Below are positions 1 to 5,052 of a stretch of DNA of 5,052 nucleotides, one piece after another. Made by a program: the position numbers and the translations under genes. The notes beneath the pieces were generated by a model. It had not been told where the DNA came from and made no database searches. It worked only from the letters and a program-made list of their open reading frames with translations. The DNA is taken from positions 10,583 to 15,634 of the forward strand of contig CAKMZG010000044.1 of assembly GCA_929200335.1 (NCBI GenBank). The letters run 5' to 3'. Each line of letters opens with the position of its first letter. Positions within the stretch are counted from its first letter, which is position 1. The stretch is from an uncultured Alphaproteobacteria bacterium. Its GTDB lineage: Bacteria; Pseudomonadota; Alphaproteobacteria; Rhizobiales; Rhizobiaceae.

Positions 1-602
1 ACCCAGCCCCACACGATATTTTAGCAATTTCTGGCGTTGAAGCACTTGCATCTTATTTGGTAAATGAAATTCAAGAAGTTTACCGCCTCCAAGGTGTGGG
101 CATCAATGATAAGCACATTGAGGTTATTGTACGTCAAATGCTTCAGAAAGTTGAAATTTCTGAACCAGGTGACAGTGCGATGATGCGCGGTGAGCAAATG
201 GATCGCATCGAAATGGAATTGATGAACGAGAAATTGATCGAAGAAGGCAAGGCGCCTGCGGAAGGTACACCAGTTCTACTGGGTATCACTAAAGCAAGCT
301 TGCAAACCCGGTCATTCATCTCTGCTGCATCCTTCCAAGAGACAACTCGCGTACTTACTGAGGCCGCAGTTGCTGGTAAATACGATACCCTTGATGGTCT
401 AAAAGAGAACGTGATCGTGGGCCGTTTGATCCCTGCTGGTACAGGTGGGGTGATGAGCCAAGTTCGCCGTATTGCAACTTCGCGCGATGATCTGATTGTG
501 GATGAGCGTCGTAAAGAAGAAGAAGCTGCAAGCACCGCTGCCCTTATGGATTTATCAGATGAGACTGTTGATCCTGCTCAAGCTGAGCAACCAGGCGAGT
601 AA
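1..602 (+). CDS. rpoC: DNA-directed RNA polymerase subunit beta', C-terminal part (5'-truncated)
   Basis: This is the C-terminal end of the largest catalytic subunit of RNA polymerase, which works in the cytoplasm in the alpha2-beta-beta'-omega core. The frame is open from base 3 and runs 199 codons to TAA at 600-602; the start lies outside the window. Visible hallmarks of the beta' C-terminal region are PHDILAISGVEALA, VNEIQEVYRLQG, NDKHIEVIVRQML, PVLLGITKASLQTRSFISAA, FQETTRVLTEAA and GLKENVIVGRLIPAGTGG. The segment RRIATSRDDLI after it resembles Hyphomicrobiales RpoC as I recall it. The last 25 or so residues are an acidic, low-complexity tail, normally variable in this protein. TTG at 57 is an internal leucine codon, not a start. 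A strong terminator follows directly, so this is the last gene of its transcription unit. Identity is essentially certain; the lineage call is inference. Confidence 0.97.
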   Translation, partial: PAPHDILAISGVEALASYLVNEIQEVYRLQGVGINDKHIEVIVRQMLQKVEISEPGDSAMMRGEQMDRIEMELMNEKLIEEGKAPAEGTPVLLGITKASLQTRSFISAASFQETTRVLTEAAVAGKYDTLDGLKENVIVGRLIPAGTGGVMSQVRRIATSRDDLIVDERRKEEEAASTAALMDLSDETVDPAQAEQPGE

Positions 603-625
603 GCTTAGATTTATTTGAATTTAAG

Positions 626-658
626 ACCCCTTGAGCAGTAATGCTTGAGGGGTTTTTT
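626..658 (+). terminator. Rho-independent terminator after rpoC
   Basis: An 11-bp stem pairs 627-637 (CCCCTTGAGCA) with 642-652 (TGCTTGAGGGG), including two adjacent G-U wobbles in the RNA. The loop is the tetranucleotide GTAA (638-641), and six T follow (653-658). A626-T653 can extend the stem. It starts 24 nt after the rpoC stop and should end the rpoBC transcript before the pab genes. On the minus strand the flanking bases are not a good U tract, so it acts mainly in the plus direction. Confidence 0.93.
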
Positions 659-673
659 ATTGAGCTACAGTAC

Positions 674-702
674 TTGAAATTGTTGCGAATCATTCCTATC
701 TA
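674..702 (+). promoter_or_regulatory. Candidate promoter for the pabBAC operon (weak)
   Basis: TTGAAA (674-679, five of six matches to the sigma-70 -35 box) is followed after 17 bp by TATCTA (697-702, three of six to the -10 box). This would put the transcript start near 709 and leave a leader of roughly 48 nt containing the Shine-Dalgarno sequence at 745-749. A promoter is expected somewhere in 659-745 because the rpoC terminator separates the units, but this exact placement is a guess. I see no operator or riboswitch-like structure in the leader. Confidence 0.25.
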
Positions 703-744
703 AGTGTAGGGAAGTAGCCAACTATCAGTATATTTGATTAAAAT

Positions 745-749
745 AGGAG
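745..749 (+). promoter_or_regulatory. Ribosome binding site deciding the TTG start of pabB
   Basis: AGGAG at 745-749 lies 7 nt before TTG at 757, an ideal spacing. The next in-frame ATG (778) is 28 nt away and has no Shine-Dalgarno sequence of its own, so TTG is the better start. A run of nine A begins almost directly after the start codon (762-770). Confidence 0.75.
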
Positions 750-756
750 CAGGCAT

Positions 757-1971
757 TTGATAAAAAAAAATGATGGAATGCATTCAGATTCTGCTTTTGC
801 TTTATTTGATAATAATTATAAGAAAGATGCTCCTTCTTTTTTGTTTGAAGGATTAGAGCGTTTGGTGGAGGTGCCACTAGGTGGCGATGTTACTTCTGCG
901 CTTACTAAGATGGAAGAGGGGCTTGATCAAGGGTTATATGCTGCTGGATTCTTAAGTTATGAGGCGGCCAATGGGCTTTCTTTAAAGCTGCCTATTCATG
1001 ATGCTGCTGGCACCGCAGGGCATCAATTGCCTGTTCTTCAATTTGGCCTGTTTAAACATAAGCATGATTTGACGAATGATCAAGTCGAGAGCTATCTTAA
1101 AAACAAAAAGCAAAGCAATGATTATAGCCTAAAGGGTGGTGAATTAGAGCAATCGCAAGCCACCTATGAGGCCGCTCTTTTAAAGGTGCAAGAGCATATT
1201 GAAGCAGGCGATACATATCAGCTTAATTATACCTCGCGTTATGGTTTTTCTCATGAGGGGGACAGAATTGCTTTTTATGAGGATTTGCGCAACAAGCAGC
1301 CCGTACAATATGGCGCGCTATTGCAGATGGGAGAGGTGGAATTGTTTTCACGTTCTCCTGAATTGTTTTTTAAAAAACAGTCAAAGCAATTAACGGTTAA
1401 GCCGATGAAAGGTACCGCTCTTCGTGGTTCGAGCGCCCCTGAAGATGCAGCTCAAAAACAGTTTTTGAAAAGTGATGATAAAAACCGATCTGAGAACATC
1501 ATCATAGTGGACCTTCTGCGCAATGATTTGGGGCGGATTGCCGATACTGGCACTGTGCATGTGGAAAAGCTTTTAGAGGTTGAAACCTATGAAACGGTAC
1601 ATCAAATGACCTCAACCATTGGCTGTGAAATTGATCACAATATCTCTTTGGAGAAGCTGTTTTCAAATATATTTCCTTGCGGTTCAATTACTGGCGCACC
1701 TAAAAAACGTACCATGGAAATCATAGCTGATTTAGAAAATTCGCCTCGCGGGATTTATACGGGTTCTATGGGATATATATTGCCCAACCGTGATATGTGC
1801 TTTAATGTGGCCATTCGTACCATTGAGATGCAAGCAAATGGTGAATGTCGTATGGGGCTTGGTGGTGGGATTACCATCCAGTCAGATCCATCGGATGAAT
1901 ATCAAGAATGTTTGAATAAGGGTAAATTCTTATTCCAACTCATGGCAGATAAATTAGAGCAAGTAAGCTAA
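757..1971 (+). CDS. pabB: Aminodeoxychorismate synthase component I
   Basis: PabB converts chorismate plus ammonia (from PabA) into 4-amino-4-deoxychorismate, the first committed step to p-aminobenzoate and folate, in the cytoplasm. The 404-aa protein has a short N-terminal part (FALFDNN near 14-20, GFLSYEAANGL near 64-74) and a chorismate-binding domain from about residue 135. Key segments are QEHIEAGDTYQLNYTSRY (145-162), FSRSPELFF (197-205), PMKGT (216-220), ENIIIVDLLRNDLGR (246-260), TVHQMTSTI (280-288), CGSITGAPK (308-316), GLGGGI (367-372) and DEYQE (380-384). Lys218 in PMKGT is the nucleophilic lysine characteristic of PabB; anthranilate synthase TrpE has alanine there (PIAGT). The metal-binding glutamates appear intact. 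It is somewhat shorter than E. coli PabB (453 aa), mainly at the N-terminus. It starts with TTG behind a good Shine-Dalgarno sequence, and its TAA shares one base with the pabA ATG. PabB is often fused to PabC in bacteria; here it ends normally without a fused domain. Confidence 0.95.
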   Translation: MIKKNDGMHSDSAFALFDNNYKKDAPSFLFEGLERLVEVPLGGDVTSALTKMEEGLDQGLYAAGFLSYEAANGLSLKLPIHDAAGTAGHQLPVLQFGLFKHKHDLTNDQVESYLKNKKQSNDYSLKGGELEQSQATYEAALLKVQEHIEAGDTYQLNYTSRYGFSHEGDRIAFYEDLRNKQPVQYGALLQMGEVELFSRSPELFFKKQSKQLTVKPMKGTALRGSSAPEDAAQKQFLKSDDKNRSENIIIVDLLRNDLGRIADTGTVHVEKLLEVETYETVHQMTSTIGCEIDHNISLEKLFSNIFPCGSITGAPKKRTMEIIADLENSPRGIYTGSMGYILPNRDMCFNVAIRTIEMQANGECRMGLGGGITIQSDPSDEYQECLNKGKFLFQLMADKLEQVS

Positions 1972-2597
1972 TGATTGTATTGATTGATAATTATGACAGC
2001 TTTACCTATAACATCGTGCAATATCTGCGTGAGTTAAAGGCCGATGTTTTAATCTTACGTAATGATGAGGAAACAGTTGATCAAATTATAAGCCGCAAAC
2101 CTAGCGGGATATTATTATCACCAGGCCCTGGGCGGCCAGAAGAATCTGGCGTGTCCTTCGATCTTTTAAAACACCAAGTTATTACTAGATCTCATGTTCC
2201 ACTATTGGGCGTATGTCTTGGTCATCAAATCATAGCTGAATATTTTGGCGCTGACGTTATTAATGCACCAAGAGTAATGCACGGGAAAACATCCCACATG
2301 CAGCATGATGACAAGGGTGTCTTTAAAGGGTTGCGTAATCCGCTTGAAATTGGTCGTTATCATTCGCTTATTGTTGATGGCTCGACTATGCCAGAATGCT
2401 TAGATGTATCTGGCTTTGTTAATTATGAGGGTAGTCAAGAGATCATGGGATTACGTCATAAGATGCTGCCAATTGAAGGGGTTCAGTTTCATCCTGAATC
2501 TGTTTTAACCCAAGATGGGCATGGGGTGTTTCAGAATTTTTTAGCGCAAGTGGCGAGTGCGGAGGCAAAATATGATCCAGTCCTTTGCACTGCTTGA
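1971..2597 (+). CDS. pabA: Aminodeoxychorismate synthase component II, glutamine amidotransferase
   Basis: This 208-aa class I glutamine amidotransferase hydrolyses glutamine and passes ammonia to PabB. Visible family signatures are IDNYDSFTYN (5-14), the oxyanion-loop segment SPGPGRPEESG (50-60), the nucleophile motif GVCLGHQ with Cys82, and VQFHPESV with His174 and Glu176, which complete the Cys-His-Glu triad. HGKTS (104-108) and RYHSL (129-133) are also typical of the PabA/TrpG branch. Length matches standalone PabA (about 190-200 aa), with a short extra tail. By sequence alone PabA and TrpG are hard to separate, and some bacteria use one subunit for both enzymes. Position between pabB and pabC makes PabA the primary role. 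ATG overlaps the pabB stop by one base (TAATG), and only a weak Shine-Dalgarno sequence (AGAG near 1956) is visible, so translation probably depends on ribosomes finishing pabB. Confidence 0.94.
   Translation: MIVLIDNYDSFTYNIVQYLRELKADVLILRNDEETVDQIISRKPSGILLSPGPGRPEESGVSFDLLKHQVITRSHVPLLGVCLGHQIIAEYFGADVINAPRVMHGKTSHMQHDDKGVFKGLRNPLEIGRYHSLIVDGSTMPECLDVSGFVNYEGSQEIMGLRHKMLPIEGVQFHPESVLTQDGHGVFQNFLAQVASAEAKYDPVLCTA
2561..2565 (+). promoter_or_regulatory. Ribosome binding site for pabC inside the pabA 3' end
   Basis: GGAGG at 2561-2565 sits 6 nt before ATG at 2572 and lies within the last codons of pabA. It decides the pabC start in favour of this ATG over an in-frame GTG at 2557, which lies upstream of the GGAGG. 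It is the strongest Shine-Dalgarno sequence in the operon. Confidence 0.8.
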
Positions 2598-3204
2598 GAG
2601 TATCTTATGGGAACGCCAAAGCGGTTATTGGTTGTTAGATAGGCATCTTGCCCGCTTGCAAGCATCATGCGATGCGCTAGGCTTTCCTTATGATCAATCT
2701 TTAGTGCAAGAGGTATTAGAAGATTGTGTTGATGTTGCTGATGGAGAGCATTTCAAAACGCGTTTTGAGTTTCATAAAGATGGTTCAGTTCACTCGAATT
2801 TAGAAGCTATAGAACCTATTAGTCCTAAGACAATTTGGAAAATTGCAATTGCACCTCAGCGCTTGAATAAAGCCGATCCCTTAATCTATCACAAAACCAC
2901 AAAGCGTGACTTCTATTCACAAGCACTGCAATGGGGCAAAGATAATCACGCGGTTAATGAAGTTTTATTGCTTAATGAAGATGAGCAATTTTGTGAAGGC
3001 AGCTATTGCAATTTATTCGTAGAGCGCGATGATATTTTACTAACCCCTCCTGTTTCAAATGGTCTTTTGGCCGGTACTTTTCGTGGGCAATTGATTGAAG
3101 AAGGTAAAGCTGTCGAGGCAGATATCTCTCTTGAGATGCTGCAAGAGTTGCCCATATTTATGGGAAATTCTGTTCGTGGTTTAATTCGCGCAGAGCTTAT
3201 TTAG
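2572..3204 (+). CDS. pabC: Aminodeoxychorismate lyase, short class IV PLP-dependent enzyme
   Basis: Predicted to remove pyruvate from 4-amino-4-deoxychorismate to give p-aminobenzoate, using pyridoxal phosphate. The 210-aa product shows the fold-type IV (branched-chain aminotransferase-like) pattern. An N-terminal segment has ALLESILW (6-13) and DRHLARLQASCDALGF (23-38). The likely PLP lysine is Lys108 in YHKTTKRDFY (106-115). The cofactor glutamate and asparagine lie in EGSYCNLFV (142-150), followed by TPPVSNGLLAGTFR (158-171) and FMGNSVRGL (196-204). It is about 60 aa shorter than E. coli PabC (269 aa); in particular the usual first strands before the 'FET' motif are absent. It resembles the PabC domain found fused behind PabB in many bacteria, here as a separate gene. 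It overlaps pabA by 26 nt. Sequence alone cannot exclude another class IV activity such as D-amino-acid aminotransferase, but the operon strongly favours PabC. Confidence 0.88.
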   Translation: MIQSFALLESILWERQSGYWLLDRHLARLQASCDALGFPYDQSLVQEVLEDCVDVADGEHFKTRFEFHKDGSVHSNLEAIEPISPKTIWKIAIAPQRLNKADPLIYHKTTKRDFYSQALQWGKDNHAVNEVLLLNEDEQFCEGSYCNLFVERDDILLTPPVSNGLLAGTFRGQLIEEGKAVEADISLEMLQELPIFMGNSVRGLIRAELI

Positions 3205-3244
3205 AGTGATGCATTTGAATTCATATAAATGCATCAAGCTCTAA
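3201..3244. repeat. Imperfect palindrome between convergent pabC and mscS-family gene
   Basis: TGATGCATTT (3207-3216) is the exact reverse complement of AAATGCATCA (3227-3236). The outer arms TTAGAG (3201-3206) and CTCTAA (3239-3244) also pair, separated only by a two-base bulge (3237-3238). This gives 16 paired positions around a 10-nt loop. The left arm includes the pabC stop codon, and the right arm ends 6 nt before the stop codon of the opposing gene. Such structures between converging genes commonly act as shared terminators or 3'-end stabilisers. No proper T run follows on either strand, so a Rho-independent role is unproven, and the AT-rich stem is weaker than the rpoC terminator. Confidence 0.6.
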
Positions 3245-3250
3245 TTGCAC

Positions 3251-5052
3251 TCATTCTTCTTTATCATCTTTCGCATTGATCAACTTTTCCAAGCCCTCAA
3301 TATGCACATGGCGTTGTGGGAATGGGATGTTAATATCAGCTTCACGCAGCGCTTTTAAAATGGCAAATCGCAGATCACTTTTCACAAAAGCACCATTGCC
3401 AATGTCTTTTAAGTAAGCACGCAATTCAAATTCAAGCGCATCAGCACCCATGTTTAAAAACAACACATGAGGCTCAGGATAATTTAAAATGCCTTTGTGT
3501 TCTTTTGCGCATTCAATAAGAATATCGCGAACCTGTTCGGGATCAGAATTGTAATCTGTGCCAACTGCAACTTTGATCCGTCCCAATTCATTTCTAAATG
3601 TCCAGTTGCTCACAGGTTCAGTGATCAAAGTTTGGTTTGGTACGATGATGGTGGAACGATCAAAGGTTTCTATCTGTGTGGAGCGAACAGAAATATTGCG
3701 CACTGTACCTTCACCGCCACTGGTGATGATCCAGTCACCAACTTTAATTGGGCGCTCTGCTAAAAGGATAAGACCAGAAACAAAATTACCCACTATGGAT
3801 TGTAAGCCAAAACCAATGCCCACTGATAGAGCACCAAAGATGATGGCCAAGTTTTGGAAGTTTAAACCTGCATAGGTGGCTGCAAAGAGGCAGACAATGA
3901 TCGTGCCTGTATAACCAAATACAGTGCTGATAGAATTGCGCACCCCATGGTCTAATTCTGTTGTGGGTAGATATTGATTGCCCAACCAGTTTTGAATGGC
4001 CTTGGTCGCAGCGAAACCCAATATGGCAATAACAATGACTGTTAAAATTGTTGCAGGTGATATGACAATATTACCAATGGAAAAACCAAAGAATGCGCGC
4101 TTTATCCAAATGAACCAGTCGCTGCTATAGAAGCCAAAGTTTTCTGCTAAAATCGCAACGAATAACAATACAATGAGAATGCGCATAAAGCCAACTAGGA
4201 TGACACCTGCTTGGCGAATGCGATTGTGTTTTAGGCCAAAAAAGTTGGAAAGATCACGGGTGAAGCTGCTGTTTTGATGGAAGAGCTGGCTTAGGGCATT
4301 GTCAATAATTTCTAAAAACAACCAGAAGAATGCAGAAGTGATGACAAGGTTATAAATGAGGGTTGTAGAAAATTCTGCAAGGTTAATATAACCCGTCAAA
4401 ATTGCTGCAAGTATGAGTAAGGTTAGTACCCATAAAACAGGGCGGCCAATTCGCCAGTTGATTAATGTTTGATGAGATTCAATGCTGATTTCATTTTCAC
4501 GGTGATTTTTTGTGACAATATATAAAACACTTGCACTGATGAAAATTGTAATAGCAGCATAGATAATATTAAATCCATCATTCAGCCCTTCAGGAAAAGC
4601 TGATACCAGATTTGAGTTGTTTATGAATTGATGAATGAAAACATTAATCGCTGCAAAGTTTAAAAAAGTGAAGATGCGTTTTGCAGTTGGTGTGGTGACA
4701 CGAAAAATACGCTTTGTTTCATCTCTTGGACTTAAGAAAATGCGAGCCAAAACATAAAGCAAAATACCATAACTGAAAGATTTATATATGGCCGTAGATA
4801 CATTGGCTATTGTTGTATTTGCAAAAGATGATAGCTCTAGAATGGCCGTAAGTGCAGCTATAAAATAGAGTGGTAGAATGGCTTGTTTAAAAATACTAAA
4901 GAGAGCCTCAATGCTAATTTTTGCTCTTGAGTTTATTCTTCTGCGTAACAATATATTGCGTAAGAAACGAACAATAAAAAACGTGGCTACGGCTAAAACA
5001 GCAAGCAGACCTTGAAATAAAACAAAGATAGACCAATCGCCAAGACTCATAT
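3251..5052 (-). CDS. Large MscS-family mechanosensitive ion channel (probably 5'-truncated by window edge)
   Basis: Inner-membrane channel predicted to open under membrane tension and release solutes on hypo-osmotic shock. Counting from the first in-window ATG (5048-5050) there are 599 aa to TGA at 3251-3253. About ten or eleven hydrophobic segments can be seen, near residues 6-28, 55-73, 86-105, 126-145, 158-179, 204-224, 229-249, 281-303, 326-346, 376-396 and 400-430. The last is the MscS pore helix (GALSVGIGFGLQSIVGNFVS), followed by the beta domain (RPIKVGDWI, GTVRNISVRST, IIVPNQTLI, 433-475) and the cytoplasmic alpha-beta domain to about 585 (NIPFPQRHVHI). E. coli MscS has only three helices and 286 aa, so this is a large paralogue type. 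No stop codon separates the ATG from the edge and no ribosome binding site is visible. The arrangement resembles roughly 800-aa alphaproteobacterial channels with an N-terminal DUF3772 domain, so a missing N-terminus is likely (inference). Confidence 0.9.
   Translation of the reverse strand, partial: MSLGDWSIFVLFQGLLAVLAVATFFIVRFLRNILLRRRINSRAKISIEALFSIFKQAILPLYFIAALTAILELSSFANTTIANVSTAIYKSFSYGILLYVLARIFLSPRDETKRIFRVTTPTAKRIFTFLNFAAINVFIHQFINNSNLVSAFPEGLNDGFNIIYAAITIFISASVLYIVTKNHRENEISIESHQTLINWRIGRPVLWVLTLLILAAILTGYINLAEFSTTLIYNLVITSAFFWLFLEIIDNALSQLFHQNSSFTRDLSNFFGLKHNRIRQAGVILVGFMRILIVLLFVAILAENFGFYSSDWFIWIKRAFFGFSIGNIVISPATILTVIVIAILGFAATKAIQNWLGNQYLPTTELDHGVRNSISTVFGYTGTIIVCLFAATYAGLNFQNLAIIFGALSVGIGFGLQSIVGNFVSGLILLAERPIKVGDWIITSGGEGTVRNISVRSTQIETFDRSTIIVPNQTLITEPVSNWTFRNELGRIKVAVGTDYNSDPEQVRDILIECAKEHKGILNYPEPHVLFLNMGADALEFELRAYLKDIGNGAFVKSDLRFAILKALREADINIPFPQRHVHIEGLEKLINAKDDKEE

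Noticed and set aside
143..535. Minus-strand open frame of 130 codons antisense to rpoC
   Set aside because: It lies wholly opposite a highly conserved part of rpoC, its product is Ser/Arg-rich and resembles no known family, and no ribosome binding site supports it.
715..744. Promoter with TAGCCA (715-720) and TAAAAT (739-744)
   Set aside because: The -10 match is good, but transcription would start near 751, after the Shine-Dalgarno sequence, leaving pabB without its ribosome binding site.
603..756. Riboswitch, attenuator or small RNA gene upstream of pabB
   Set aside because: Apart from the rpoC terminator I found no second stable hairpin, leader peptide or recognisable riboswitch core in this gap.
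1199..1687. Short open frames inside pabB on both strands (plus 1199-1393, minus 1502-1687)
   Set aside because: They overlap the catalytic core of pabB, are short, and their products show no recognisable motif.
757..1971. Anthranilate synthase TrpE as an alternative identity for the pabB product
   Set aside because: The active-site motif is PMKGT with Lys218, typical of PabB, rather than the PIAGT of TrpE, and a class IV PLP enzyme is in the same operon.
2557..2571. GTG at 2557 as the pabC start
   Set aside because: The strong GGAGG at 2561-2565 lies downstream of it and is correctly spaced for ATG 2572; no Shine-Dalgarno sequence precedes the GTG.
3497..3875. Two overlapping plus-strand open frames opposite the MscS-family gene
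   Set aside because: They mirror the conserved pore and beta-domain coding sequence on the other strand; the products look like antisense translations and no start signal supports them.

Overview
The window looks like chromosomal DNA of an alphaproteobacterium. The best guess is a moderately AT-rich member of the Hyphomicrobiales (Rhizobiales) or a marine relative. The guess rests on the tail of RNA polymerase beta' (VNEIQEVYRLQG, GRLIPAGTGG, then RRIATSRDDLI), which as I recall it resembles Brucella/Bartonella-type RpoC, on the compact PabC, and on the MscS-family protein. Genus is not determinable here.

Layout, left to right: (1) 1-602, the last 199 codons of rpoC, followed at once by a clear intrinsic terminator (626-658). 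(2) A 154-bp gap (603-756) holding that terminator, a weak promoter candidate and a good Shine-Dalgarno sequence. (3) 757-3204, a tightly packed plus-strand operon pabB-pabA-pabC. The first two genes overlap by 1 nt and the last two by 26 nt. (4) A 46-bp convergent gap whose flanks form a long imperfect palindrome (3201-3244). (5) 3251 to the right edge, a minus-strand large MscS-family mechanosensitive channel. Its frame is still open at the window edge, so it is probably 5'-truncated.

The three pab genes encode a complete route from chorismate to p-aminobenzoate, the aromatic part of folate. PabA releases ammonia from glutamine, PabB uses it to make 4-amino-4-deoxychorismate, and PabC removes pyruvate to give PABA. 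The overlaps suggest translational coupling and matched synthesis. The channel gene is transcribed convergently and appears functionally unrelated (osmotic-shock protection).

I see no mobile element, CRISPR array, RNA gene, toxin-antitoxin pair or defence system, and no convincing undescribed system. The points worth a second look are modest: the unfused fusion-type PabC, the A9 tract at the pabB start, the palindrome, and the placement of pab genes directly behind rpoC.
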